NCBI GenBank assembly: GCA_947502835.1
Contig: CANNBJ010000003.1
Coordinates: forward strand, 455,147 to 519,146
Direction: 5' to 3'
Source of the DNA: Bdellovibrionales bacterium
GTDB lineage: Bacteria; Bdellovibrionota; UBA1018; CAIMNF01
DNA: 64,000 nucleotides
A program made the translations under genes and the position numbers. Positions 9,601-18,434 of the stretch are shown one piece after another. Under the pieces are notes generated by a model. That model was given only the letters and a program-made list of their open reading frames with translations, was not told where the DNA came from and ran no database searches. The first letter of the stretch is position 1, and every line of letters begins with the position of its first letter.

Positions 9601-12600
9601 AAACCTGCCCAATGTCGCCCAGGATGGAGACACTGCAAAGACCACTTGAGCAGGTGCAACCGTAGTCTTCTGTCACATTCACAAGGTTCGAAATGGCACA
9701 ATCGGTGGCGAGGTCGCCATCCGGGTCCGTATACGAGAGTTGGATCAGGTTCGGGCGCGCAGAGGAGGCAAAGGTGGTGGCAGCAGAAAGATCCCTTGCC
9801 ACAGGCGGGCTTCCCAAGGTCAATCCACTAAAGCACGCGCTTGCGGAACCCGCTACAGCAAGAATGGACTTTACCGAACCGTCATTTACGAAGACATCCC
9901 GGAAAGTCGCAATCCCTCCATCGAAAGGAATCCCACTTGATCCGCCGAGTCCACCGGTGAGGGTTTTACCGCTGCAATTGAGTCCGTCTATTGCGGACAA
10001 TAAGACTATTGTCTCGGTGTCATTGGTTACGGGATTGGAGTAAGCATCATACCCGGTGAGAACGGGTTGGATCGTGAATGGTGCTCCAATGCTGATGCTC
10101 CTTGGAGATGGTTCTGTGCTGAATGCAATGGTTTGAATCCGGCCCGGAGCAACTCCGAGGCCTGAGATGCAGGTTGAAATTGATCCTGATACGATTTCGA
10201 GCGATCTGATCGATGTGCTGATTGCTTGGACTGTGTCGATGATCGAAACTCCAGCGATGAACTTGCCTGAGGTGCTGCCAGACAACCCACCCGATACACG
10301 GCTCGAATCGCAACTGCCTCCTTCATTTCCAAATAGTGCGAGGGATGTACCCGATTCGCCAATGGCGATATTTCCGAAGGAGTCCACCAAGGAAAGCTGA
10401 ATGCCAAAGTCTTCCCCGGCAGTGACCGAGATCGGTGCTGAATCGACATTGATCGCACTCGGTGCGCCGGGCAGTATGTTGATTGAGATCGGATTCGGAA
10501 ATTCTCCCAAGGAAGGGTGGGACACTCCAATAGTGAGCTCTCCGCTCAGCATGCCTGTGAAATTCACGGTGTAAACACCATCTCCCTGGTGTTTCGGAGA
10601 ATCAAAAGTTCCCTTTGCATCCTGAGCGAGCGTGAAGAATCCGAGATCACTTGCATCCGGAAGATCGAGTGGGGCCGCATTTCCGAATGCATCAAATACA
10701 CTCAGGGTCAGCGAGACTTCCGAGCCTGCTGACACAGATTCGGATTTGGAAGCCAGGATGGCACTTGAGAATGTTGCCGGGCCCGGAGAAACCGTGATGT
10801 CCGGCGAGCTTGATGTGACCTTGTTATCCGTCAAGGTTACAGATTGCAACCCTGCCGTCCGGAAGCCTATCTCGAAGCTGCCCACGCCTCCCGATAAATC
10901 GACGCTTGCAGGAGCCCCGGCGTTTGTGTCGGTGGTCACGAGGGTCAGGGTCCCCTGGTATTCTGTTGCCAGCCTGCCGCTTGCGGTGCGCGCTTCGACA
11001 GTGATGGAAATCAAATCTCCAGCACTTGAAGTTACCGAGGATGCAATCAGGGAGAAACTCGCCGGTGTATTGAATGCTTCAGTAAGCCATTTCGCGGATG
11101 TTGACCCTGAGGCATCACTCAAGATGCTTTCGGAGTCTTGGGTAAAGGATTGCACTCCGGATAGGAGATATTTCGTCGAGGCTTTTTCATCCGGAATCAG
11201 GAACACACCACCGTTCAGGGAGATCGGTTCCGTAAGCCGAATCGAGAGGTTGAAATTCGGGTCGAATGATTCAAGGATTCTCCCCCCGGTGGATGAATCC
11301 TGGATTCCTGCCGGAACCGTGGTGAAGTTGAAACCATCACTTGGAGTGGAGTCTTGCCAGCCAAAGACGAAGCCTTTCATCACTTTGGTGGAATCGTGGG
11401 TCTCGGCAGGAAAAGAGATCGCTGAGGTGTATGCTCCATCCATGGGCAAATATGCAAGGTCATACCCCAGGGTTTTCGAGTCAAAACTTGGATTCACAAT
11501 GACCGCGAGCGGAATCCCGGTGGTGAGGTCGGCGTAAAGGACGACTAAATCCTTGGCTGCCGATTCCGCAACACAATGAGCCGGTGCGAGCACCCCGATT
11601 TCGCTTTCATACTGAACGAGGGCGCCGGCACACGTTTCAACACCTCCGGAAACCTGAACCAATGCCCCGGGTATCGGAGTTGGAGTGGCAAGTGACTGTA
11701 CCAGAATCTCTTCACTCGATGCCTGCACTCCATCTGCTGAAACCGTGATGGTATGTGTGCCTGGTGTCGAAAGGATTGCATTGAACGATGCCCGCCCTTC
11801 CGAGAGACTGATGCCTTCGAGATTCACTCCGGGATCCGAGCTTGTGATCGAGAGCGGGCTTGAGCTGTTGGTGGCTTGGTTTGAGAATGAATCATAAGCC
11901 TCGACATTCATCGAAATCGAATCTCCAGCCGTAATCGATGTGGAGTATCCGCTGAGGATAAGAGTGCCGAGTGCACCAGGAAGAATTTGGATCGGGCCCG
12001 AGGAGACGCTCAGGGAACCGCTCGTTGCTGAGAAGGTTCTCACTCCCGCTCCTCTAAATGTAATCGAGAACGCACCGACACCCGACGACAGTGCAGCAGC
12101 TGCGGGAGGGGAGGCGCCATCACTCAAAGTGAAGCTGGTGGTCGCGGTGTGTGAAGTGGCGACATTTCCGTTTGAATCTTTTGCAGTGACAGTGACGTTA
12201 AATGAATTCCCGGCAGAGGCGCTCGATGGAACTCCGGAGAGGACAAGCTGGCTTGCGGCACCTGGGTTGACCGTGATCGTTCTTGTGCTGGTGACAGTGC
12301 CGCCCCCAATCGTCGCACCGAGGACAACGGAACCTGCGAGGATTCCGGTAAAGCTTGAGGAATAGACATCTGATCCGGAGTTTGCAATCGAACCGAAACT
12401 TCCGCTGCCTCCGATGGAGCTGGTGGTAAAGGCCACCGCACCGACTCCGCTCGGATTTGTGTTTCCATACGCGTCCCGTGTGGTGAGTGTTACCGTGATG
12501 GACTCAGCGGACACAACCGAGCTTGATGAAACTGACAAGGTACTTTGTGCAAGTGAGACTGCCCCTGGATTCACCGTGACCGAGGTCGAGGTGACACTGA

Positions 12601-15600
12601 GTGCACCACTGGTTGCGGTAAAGGTTCTACTCCCCGATCCAGTGAAAGTAATGGAGAAGCTTCCCGTACCGCTAGACAGATTTGCAGGAGCAGGAGGAGA
12701 TGCGCCATCACTCAACACAAAACTAGTCGAAGAAGAGTGGGAGGTCGCAGTGTTTCCAAAAGCATCCACTGCGGTCACACTCGCTGTGAATGCCCCTCCG
12801 GCAGTAACGCTTGCAGGAACCCCAGAAAGCACAAGCTGGGTTGCGGATCCCGCGCTCACAGTGAGTGTTGCGGTGGCGGAGGCGAGTCCGGTGGCAGCGG
12901 CAGTGATGGTACGCGATCCGGCCGTTCTAAGCGAAAAAGAAGGAGCGCTCTGACCGCTGACAAGAGACGCAGATGCAGGGAGAACGGCTTGGGCGTCGCT
13001 TGAAGAATAGGTGACGGAGTTTGTGGCGGAAAGTACGCGGTTGCTGTTTGCATCCTGGGCTTCAACCGTTGCGCTGAAAGAGGTTCCGGCAGTTGCCGTG
13101 GTGGGAACAGTTTTGAACACGAGCTTTGTTGCGGCACCGGGACTCACTGTGATTGCCGGGGAAGTTACCGTATATGCTCCGCTTGTTGCAGTAATAGTAT
13201 AGGATCCGGCTGTTTTCAGGGTGACGGAAAAAGACCTGGTTCCACTTACCATGGCAGCTGCGGCAGGAGGTGTGGCAGCAGCGTCGGTGGTAGTAATCGA
13301 GGTACTGGTTACGTAAGAGGTGACCTGATTGTTGAACGCATCCTGTGCCGCCACTGTAGCGGTAAACGCGGTTCCGGAAATGGCTGTGGTTGGAACCGTT
13401 GTGAAGGCGATTTTTGACACTGCAGCCGCAGATACGGTAATCGCGTTTGAAGTAGCCGAGGTGAGTCCTGTACTGGAAGCCGTGATTGTTCGTGAGCCCG
13501 CCGTTTTCAAAGTGACTGCAAAAGCCTTGCTTCCGGACGCGAGAGTGGATGCGGCCGGAAGAGTGGCGTCTGCATCACTTGAAGTAATTGAAACCGATCC
13601 TGCAAAAGCGGTGGCTGTGTTATTGAAGGCATCTTTTGCAATCACGGTCGCATTGAACGATGTACCTGCGGTTGCAGATCCCGGAACAAGAGTGAACGCA
13701 AGCTGGGTTGCGGATCCTGCGCTCACAGTGAGTGTTGCGGTAGCGGAGGTGAGTCCGGTGGCAGCGGCAGTGATGGTGCGGGAGCCGGCTGTTTTCAAGG
13801 TAAAGGAGCGGGAGATCTGACCGCTGACCAGAGCCGCAGCTGCCGGGAGAACGGCCTGAGCATCGCTTGAAGTGCAGGTAATGGAGTTTGTGGCCGAAGT
13901 GACGCGGTTATTATTCGCATCCTGTGCCTCCACGGTGGTGCTGAATGCAGTACCCGCTGTGGCAGTTGTGGGGGGAGATTTGAACACCAACTTGGTCGCG
14001 GCACCGGGATTTACGGTGATTGCAGTTGTGGCGGAGCTAACCCCTGTACCGGAGGCGGTGAGGGTGACGGAGCTCGCTGTCCTCAAAGTAACAGTGAAGG
14101 TACCGCTCCCGGAGGCAAGCGAAGTTGAGCTTGAGGGACTCGGAGCCGCAGGATCGGTCGATGATAGCGTCGGTGTAATGGAATGGGAGGTTGCATTGTT
14201 ACCGAATGCATCTTTATAGGAGTAATTCAAAGAGAATGAAGTTCCGGAAACTGCCGAAGCGGGAGGAGAGTTGAAAACAATTCTCGACGCTGGCCCATGG
14301 TTCACAGTGAGATTCACGGAATTATTTGCTTGGGATCCTGAGATTTGTGCAGAAACCGTGACTGCCCCAGCGGCAGTCCCCGTAAAGGTTGTGGTATAGA
14401 CTCCGGATCCAGCAGAAATGACGCTTCCAAAAGTGCCGCTTCCTCCGACTGTGGAAGCAGTGAAGGCAAAGGAGCCTGTCGCGGGAAGATTTGTTGGATT
14501 TTGATTACCAAAAGCATCTTTTGTGGTCAAAGTAAGGGTGATCGAGGATCCAGAAGCAACCGAAGCGGCGGATGCACTGAGAGTGCTCATGGATGCCACA
14601 TAAACTCCGGGCCCCACATTCGAATTTCCAGTTGCAAGCAGGCTGCCTGAACTTGCAGTGAGGCTTGCCGAGCCACTCTTCTTGAAGGTAGCGCTGAAAG
14701 TTCTGCTCCCGGAGGATAGAGATGAGGTGCCAGGCAGTACAGCACTTGGATCATTTGAAGTAAAATTGACCAAACCTGCGAATCCGGTCGCGACATTGGC
14801 ATTTGAATCAAACGCAGTGACTGTGAAATTCACAGGGCTTCCAGCTGTGCTGGTCGAAGGAAGATTTGTCAGGACAAGGCTGGTTGCCGGTCCCGGAACC
14901 ACCGTCACACTTGCGGTGTTTGTCAAAAGTGTGCCTTCCATGGAGGCTGAAAGGGTGACCAATCCTGCAGTGGTTCCTGTAAAGGAGATCCGATATGTCC
15001 CGTCCTGATCGAGGATCGGGTCACTGAATGTTCCTTTACCTGCACCGGCACTCAAGGTGATTTCAATTTGTGAAGGATCGGGAATCCCTTGGGGTGAGAG
15101 GTTCTGGAAGGCGTCCCGGGGGGTGATTGTGGCTTCGATCGAGGATCCTGAAACCACGGTGGCGCTTGTGAAACTGAATGAGCTCGTCTCAGCAGAGTAA
15201 TTCGATGGTAGAATCCTGATTGCGGTGGTGGTTGCCTCCACTGTCCCATAGGTGAATCTCAGGGTTTGATCACCCGACGTCACCAATGCGCCATTGAATG
15301 TGGCGGACCCTTCAGTAAACGCGAGCTTGGTTTCAAAAGTTCCCCTCGAATCGGTGGAAGACACTTCAAAGGAGGAGTTGAACGTTCGAGCGATGGTTCC
15401 ATTCGCCGTAAGTGCGATTACATCAAAAGAAATGGCGTCACCCGCCACTGACTCCGAGGGGACTGATGCAAGTTCAATTGAAACCGGATCAGAGAGTGCG
15501 GACTGGATCCACGAGGTGATCTCGGAGCTTGAATAATCGACGAACAGGGATCGATTGCCTTTGGTAATAAAAAGATGACCCAAGGCGCGGTATCCAGTGG

Positions 15601-18241
15601 ATGCGGTCTCATCTCTCACGAGGACTGCTCCTCCATCGAGGGAGAAATCAGGGTCATTCGAATCCACTACTCCGTGGATGGCATCCTCGAAGGTTGGAAA
15701 GAGAGCAGTTCCTGTTTTTGAATCAAGCAGGGTCCATTCCTGATTTCGAACATTGTTTCCATCGCTGATCTCATCGAGACTCCAGCCAAAAAGAAATCCA
15801 CGGTCCACACTCGAAGAATCCGTAAATTCGGTTGGGATCCTGATCGGGGTGCCCGAATAGGCTTGAAATGCAATGAATGCGATATCGTACCCTTGCATCT
15901 TGGCTTCATAATTTGAATGGACTTTCGAGTAGACTCCTCTGGATTCACTGAGATCTGGAAAAACCGCCCTGAGTTCAGCCGCTGCCACTCCGGATATGCA
16001 GTGTGCAGGGGCGATGACCCCGGTTTCTGTTCCATCCGAGACCAAAAGTCCAGAACATGCCTGAGGGCCTCCACTGATCTGGACCAGGGAGGGCGGAATT
16101 CTCGGACTGATCTCGATTCCTGCGGAAACTTCCGATGCCTCTCCGAGGGACACGCTGAAGGTCTGAGTGCCGGGAGTGTTGAAGTAAAGGGTGAGATCAG
16201 TGGCGCCCGAGGAGAGAGTCCCCCCTTCGAACGTCATGAGGGGATCGGTGCTTGTGACTTTCAGGGATTCCTTTGATTGTGTCACCAGATTCGAGTAGGC
16301 ATCGTAGGCCAGAACTTTTGCCATAATCGGTTCGCCCGGAAAGGCGGAGAGCAAGTAGTCCGTAATTAAAAAAGAGGAGACCGAGGCGGGATAAACCGCA
16401 ATTTCGTCTGATTCGACGCTTAGGCCGCTCGCAGTTGCAGAAATTGTGGTCTGACCGGCCGTCAGAAGAGAGAAAGAGAGGGTTGCGGTACCGGAGCTCA
16501 ATTCCGCTTTGTTCGGGAGCTTGGCTGCGCCATCTGTCACCACCAACTGGACCGGACCTTTGGTTGATGTGACAATGTTTTTGTTCAAATCAAGTACGTT
16601 CAGGGAGATCTCAAAGCTCGATCCTGCCTCAACAGACTGCGGGATCCCCTCGAAAGCAAGTGAGCTTGCCGGACCTGGAGTCACGGTCACTTCGGCCGTA
16701 GAGTTGATCATCGTGCCGGCAGCCGAGGCGCTGATGACGAGTGCTCCAGCCTTCACTCCGGTCAGGGTGGAGGAATAGACACCGGACCCCGTGCTGGTTA
16801 CAGGGCCGATCGTGGAGGTTCCTCCCACAAGACTGGAGTTGAAGATCACCCCGGCTGCAGCCGGAGCATTCGAGGGAGCGAGGTTTCCATAAGCATCCTT
16901 GAGAGTGAGGGTGAGGGTGATGCTTTGGCCAGAAACTACCGAATCGAGCACTGCCAGTACCGATGTATCCGCTGAGAAGGTCGAGGGAGTAACAGCAATC
17001 GAATTTGATGTCGTAGAAAGATCTCCACTTTCAAGAGTGAGGCTTGCGTTGCCTGCGGTGCGGAGAGCTACTTGGAAGGACCCTGTTCCTTTGGTGAGCG
17101 TGATGGGAGAGGGGAGCTCGGCATTCTCATCCGAACTCAAGAGGGAAACAGTTTCAGCGTAGGCTGTTGCGACCTTGCCTTTCGCGTTCAAGGCGGTGAC
17201 CGATACAGGGAAGGAGGAGCCTGCGACACGGGTTGAGGGAACCGATCCAAACACCAATTGCGTGGCAACCTGGGCATCATATGCCGTTTCATACTCGTTT
17301 TTGGCCTTGATATAGGCAATATCGGCAAGTCCGAATGCAGAGAGGGTGGAGCTTACCAGCATCTGGGCCTTGGTGGCGTTTGTCCTGCCCTTGACCAAGT
17401 TGAAGTTCGCTTGCGACACCGCAATCAAGGCTGCATTCCGGTCACTGAGGGCATTCTTGTTTGCCACCGTTTCCGAGTTGAAAGCCCCAAGTGCGGAGTT
17501 GTATGCGGCAGTCGCAGTGGCGAGTTTCTCAGCCTCCGCATCTGACTTCGCTTTTGCTGAATTGCGCTGAGTCACAGCGGCAGTGGTTGCGGCGGTAGCC
17601 GCGTTGACCTTGGAGGTTGCCGAAATCAGTTTTGAGCGTGAGGCGGCCAACGCTTTATCGGCAGCGGAGAGTGCGGAGATCGCTGCGGTATTTTTTGAGA
17701 TCAGGATTCTGTCTTTCGGATTTTTTGCCAAAGCAGCTTTTGCCAGATCCGCCGCGGTTTTTGCACTTGCCTGAGTTGCGGTTTTCGTGAGGAGATCCGT
17801 CTGTGCCTTGGAAAGATCACTTTGCGCCAGAGCAAGGGTTTGTGCGGTTTTGGTCACATTCGCCTCGGCAAGGCTCAAGCTCCTTGCAGCGGCTGAGGCC
17901 GAGGTTGTGGCAGTTGAACGAAGGGTGGTGGCTTTAGAGAGTTCTGATTTCTTTGTTGCCAAACTCACGTTGGAGGAATTGTAGGTTGCGATTGCGGCTG
18001 TGGAATTTCTTTGAGCCTCCGCTAGAGCCGCCGTCAGGGCTGTCGTGTCCTTGGAAGCATTCTCGGCCGCGATTACCGCGGCGTTGTAGGCCGCAAGAGC
18101 GTTCTCGCGCGCGAGCGCTGCGAGGTCCATTGCGTTTTTGAGAGCGTCCAGATCCCCGGCAAAAGAAGTCCCAAGACCTGTGAAGCACAGGCCCAGTCCC
18201 AACAGGATTCTGAGTGTTCCGCAAACGTACCGCAATCCCAT
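6626..18241 (-). CDS. Giant (3871 aa) exported protein: stalk, Ig-like repeats, two pseudo-trypsin domains, RCC1 repeats
   Basis: Very large exported protein, presumably surface-displayed. In order: signal peptide (about 1-28, ending TSFA); Ala-rich helical stalk (about 29-335) like that of the 1665-aa paralogue; Ig-like repeats of about 95 residues; a trypsin-fold domain (about 715-930) with His747 in APAHC and Asp786 in YDIAF but Asp869 where the catalytic Ser should be (SLDGG for GDSGG); more Ig-like repeats; a second such domain (about 2195-2400) with His2222 and Asp2261 but Asn2343 at the Ser position (SLNGG); more Ig-like modules; two choice-of-anchor-D-like modules (about 2910-3115); and 14 RCC1-like repeats with a CWG core (about 3125-3871). 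The two protease-like domains are therefore probably binding modules. Neighbouring DNA repeats (867-bp offset near 12.8 and 13.7 kb) point to growth by duplication. The start is preceded by a G-rich ribosome-binding site in a hairpin. Confidence 0.9.
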   Translation of the reverse strand: MGLRYVCGTLRILLGLGLCFTGLGTSFAGDLDALKNAMDLAALARENALAAYNAAVIAAENASKDTTALTAALAEAQRNSTAAIATYNSSNVSLATKKSELSKATTLRSTATTSASAAARSLSLAEANVTKTAQTLALAQSDLSKAQTDLLTKTATQASAKTAADLAKAALAKNPKDRILISKNTAAISALSAADKALAASRSKLISATSKVNAATAATTAAVTQRNSAKAKSDAEAEKLATATAAYNSALGAFNSETVANKNALSDRNAALIAVSQANFNLVKGRTNATKAQMLVSSTLSAFGLADIAYIKAKNEYETAYDAQVATQLVFGSVPSTRVAGSSFPVSVTALNAKGKVATAYAETVSLLSSDENAELPSPITLTKGTGSFQVALRTAGNASLTLESGDLSTTSNSIAVTPSTFSADTSVLAVLDSVVSGQSITLTLTLKDAYGNLAPSNAPAAAGVIFNSSLVGGTSTIGPVTSTGSGVYSSTLTGVKAGALVISASAAGTMINSTAEVTVTPGPASSLAFEGIPQSVEAGSSFEISLNVLDLNKNIVTSTKGPVQLVVTDGAAKLPNKAELSSGTATLSFSLLTAGQTTISATASGLSVESDEIAVYPASVSSFLITDYLLSAFPGEPIMAKVLAYDAYSNLVTQSKESLKVTSTDPLMTFEGGTLSSGATDLTLYFNTPGTQTFSVSLGEASEVSAGIEISPRIPPSLVQISGGPQACSGLLVSDGTETGVIAPAHCISGVAAAELRAVFPDLSESRGVYSKVHSNYEAKMQGYDIAFIAFQAYSGTPIRIPTEFTDSSSVDRGFLFGWSLDEISDGNNVRNQEWTLLDSKTGTALFPTFEDAIHGVVDSNDPDFSLDGGAVLVRDETASTGYRALGHLFITKGNRSLFVDYSSSEITSWIQSALSDPVSIELASVPSESVAGDAISFDVIALTANGTIARTFNSSFEVSSTDSRGTFETKLAFTEGSATFNGALVTSGDQTLRFTYGTVEATTTAIRILPSNYSAETSSFSFTSATVVSGSSIEATITPRDAFQNLSPQGIPDPSQIEITLSAGAGKGTFSDPILDQDGTYRISFTGTTAGLVTLSASMEGTLLTNTASVTVVPGPATSLVLTNLPSTSTAGSPVNFTVTAFDSNANVATGFAGLVNFTSNDPSAVLPGTSSLSSGSRTFSATFKKSGSASLTASSGSLLATGNSNVGPGVYVASMSTLSASAASVASGSSITLTLTTKDAFGNQNPTNLPATGSFAFTASTVGGSGTFGSVISAGSGVYTTTFTGTAAGAVTVSAQISGSQANNSVNLTVNHGPASRIVFNSPPASAVSGTSFSLNYSYKDAFGNNATSHSITPTLSSTDPAAPSPSSSTSLASGSGTFTVTLRTASSVTLTASGTGVSSATTAITVNPGAATKLVFKSPPTTATAGTAFSTTVEAQDANNNRVTSATNSITCTSSDAQAVLPAAAALVSGQISRSFTLKTAGSRTITAAATGLTSATATLTVSAGSATQLAFTLVPGSATAGTSFNATVIAKDAFNNTATAFAGSVSITSSDADATLPAASTLASGSKAFAVTLKTAGSRTITASSTGLTSATSNAITVSAAAVSKIAFTTVPTTAISGTAFTATVAAQDAFNNQVTSYVTSTSITTTDAAATPPAAAAMVSGTRSFSVTLKTAGSYTITATSGAYTVTSPAITVSPGAATKLVFKTVPTTATAGTSFSATVEAQDANSNRVLSATNSVTYSSSDAQAVLPASASLVSGQSAPSFSLRTAGSRTITAAATGLASATATLTVSAGSATQLVLSGVPASVTAGGAFTASVTAVDAFGNTATSHSSSTSFVLSDGASPPAPANLSSGTGSFSITFTGSGSRTFTATSGALSVTSTSVTVNPGAVSLAQSTLSVSSSSVVSAESITVTLTTRDAYGNTNPSGVGAVAFTTSSIGGSGSFGSIANSGSDVYSSSFTGILAGSVVLGATIGGGTVTSTRTITVNPGAASQLVLSGVPSSASAGNSFNVTVTAKDSNGNVATSHTATTSFTLSDGASPPAAAALSSGVGAFSITFRGAGVRTFSATSGSLSVSSGPIQILPGALGTLILSGYSTSITAGDSISMNVEAYDSFSNQATNSSSPLSITSSDPGVNLEGISLSEGRASFNAILSTPGTHTITVSADGVQASSEEILVQSLATPTPIPGALVQVSGGVETCAGALVQYESEIGVLAPAHCVAESAAKDLVVLYADLTTGIPLAVIVNPSFDSKTLGYDLAYLPMDGAYTSAISFPAETHDSTKVMKGFVFGWQDSTPSDGFNFTTVPAGIQDSSTGGRILESFDPNFNLSIRLTEPISLNGGVFLIPDEKASTKYLLSGVQSFTQDSESILSDASGSTSAKWLTEAFNTPASFSLIASSVTSSAGDLISITVEARTASGRLATEYQGTLTLVTTDTNAGAPASVDLSGGVGSFEIGFRTAGLQSVTLTDNKVTSSSPDITVSPGPATFSSAILASKSESVSAGSEVSLTLSVFDAFGNAAPLDLPDASDLGFFTLAQDAKGTFDSPKHQGDGVYTVNFTGMLSGELTIGVSHPSLGEFPNPISINILPGAPSAINVDSAPISVTAGEDFGIQLSLVDSFGNIAIGESGTSLALFGNEGGSCDSSRVSGGLSGSTSGKFIAGVSIIDTVQAISTSIRSLEIVSGSISTCISGLGVAPGRIQTIAFSTEPSPRSISIGAPFTIQPVLTGYDAYSNPVTNDTETIVLLSAIDGLNCSGKTLTGGLGGSSGIPFDGGIATFRDVFVNDGSVKSILAVAGSASACFSGLTLGSPPVARDLSAATTFASSARPNLIQLSYTDPDGDLATDCAISNLVNVTEDYGCTCSSGLCSVSILGDIGQVSGSFEYSVTAGGAVSNRAQASISIYPTTTLAFSPSSRYYGWIGVGETGAGLDFTITNSGSTQAINCSAPTLESNANFVIVSDTCGTSNLAAGSSCLVKVAPRPGSAASLATTLSRECLNVHNSSDSTTANGLSVTGKALAPVITTHAATTVDLGQVRVGGTSYTREAVFTNTGIGSASCSAPVLSNSTDFTIVSDGCGTGALLKSGACSVSYRANPASTGSKTATLSRTCGSSTASISLSASGSVTSDVVPVQIGNGAGLNTTSAVYKGFTCVLMSNGTIQCWGDNLWGQLGNGTTTASLTPVTVTGITNATAIATGNYHNCALLADTTVKCWGPNTAGQSGHPTVNTAAIVSTPYPVSNNAGVLRNIVAISAGFASTCAIRSDATVWCWGYNFYGQLGNATSTSNHLAVQVLGITTAKTDSPLALSVGNNHACVVLANGSAQCWGYNVYKQLGNNNSVNSSRSVAVLGLSGAIGVSASAHNTCFLMSDSTIKCLGSRSYGTNGDGTVSSTPNGLLTQVTGINTATSIIAGKGGYTFCAILSDKSLRCWGRNFFGLFSNGLDTDASTPITPQGISDVTSLSMAENFGCALDSSKKIKCWGYSEYGETGLGTVAKTSLPKTGSILSGLGAVQAVASGDGHTCALLTTGSVRCWGTATPTSPSLGDNSTVQKVVNPVTVLGITNASSLAVGDRNSCVIVSGGIRCWGTGSNGANGDGTITSRPAPVTVLGITTATQISIGRFFGCALLSNQTVKCWGLGNNGQQGHGALINQNAPSANVLNVSGAIRISAGYHHACALLSSGQVMCWGSSSYGQVGNGTSGGTTFISTPAYVTGINTAIEISTGTEFSCALLRDNTVRCWGYNNFGTLGDGAITARNTPVTVTISEGNEPLTRMTSIASNANVTCGTRANSNGNQLVCWGNNVHGALGLGNINSTYRRAVEVPGMIDVAKVTAGPVGGSICAIDSSGTPKCFGNNDYNRTGDNLLTPVSPSGF

Positions 18242-18245
18242 AAAT

Positions 18246-18265
18246 CCGCCCCCCCTCTGGGGCGG
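18246..18265 (-). promoter_or_regulatory. Stem-loop over the ribosome-binding site of the 3871-aa gene
   Basis: CCGCCCC pairs with GGGGCGG (7 bp) around a six-base loop; the G run that should bind 16S rRNA lies in loop and 3' arm, 4 bases before the ATG. It matches in position and kind the hairpin at 6486-6503. Confidence 0.45.
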
Positions 18266-18315
18266 CCAGGAGACCTCAACTCTCTAGATATATACTCCCA
18301 CGGAGCCTTGAATTT

Positions 18316-18365
18316 CCGGAATGTGTCCGATCTGACAAAAGGAGTAACTCATGTCCGAACTGACA
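18316..18365. promoter_or_regulatory. Tandem dyad operators upstream of the 3871-aa gene
   Basis: Two copies of TGTCCGA-T/A-CTGACA at 18324-18337 and 18352-18365, 28 bp apart. The first is embedded in the CCGGAATGTGTC-N6-GACA block also found before the 1665-aa gene. They sit in the 193-base gap between the FAD oxidoreductase gene and the giant gene, all on the minus strand. The binding protein is unknown. Confidence 0.5.
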
Positions 18366-18434
18366 CACTTGAAATTCAGGATCCTGATTCGTATCGGATT
18401 TGACGGGGGAGGCTTGACCGGAAAATCGGGTGTG

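Noticed and set aside
10632..11537. Long open frames on the plus strand opposite the giant genes (for example 301 codons here)
   Set aside because: They arise from the repetitive, codon-biased antisense of the Ig-like repeats, have no ribosome-binding sites and encode no recognisable domain.
11020..16090. Active trypsin-like proteases in the giant protein
   Set aside because: Both domains lack the catalytic Ser (Asp and Asn instead), so they are reported as pseudo-enzymes.
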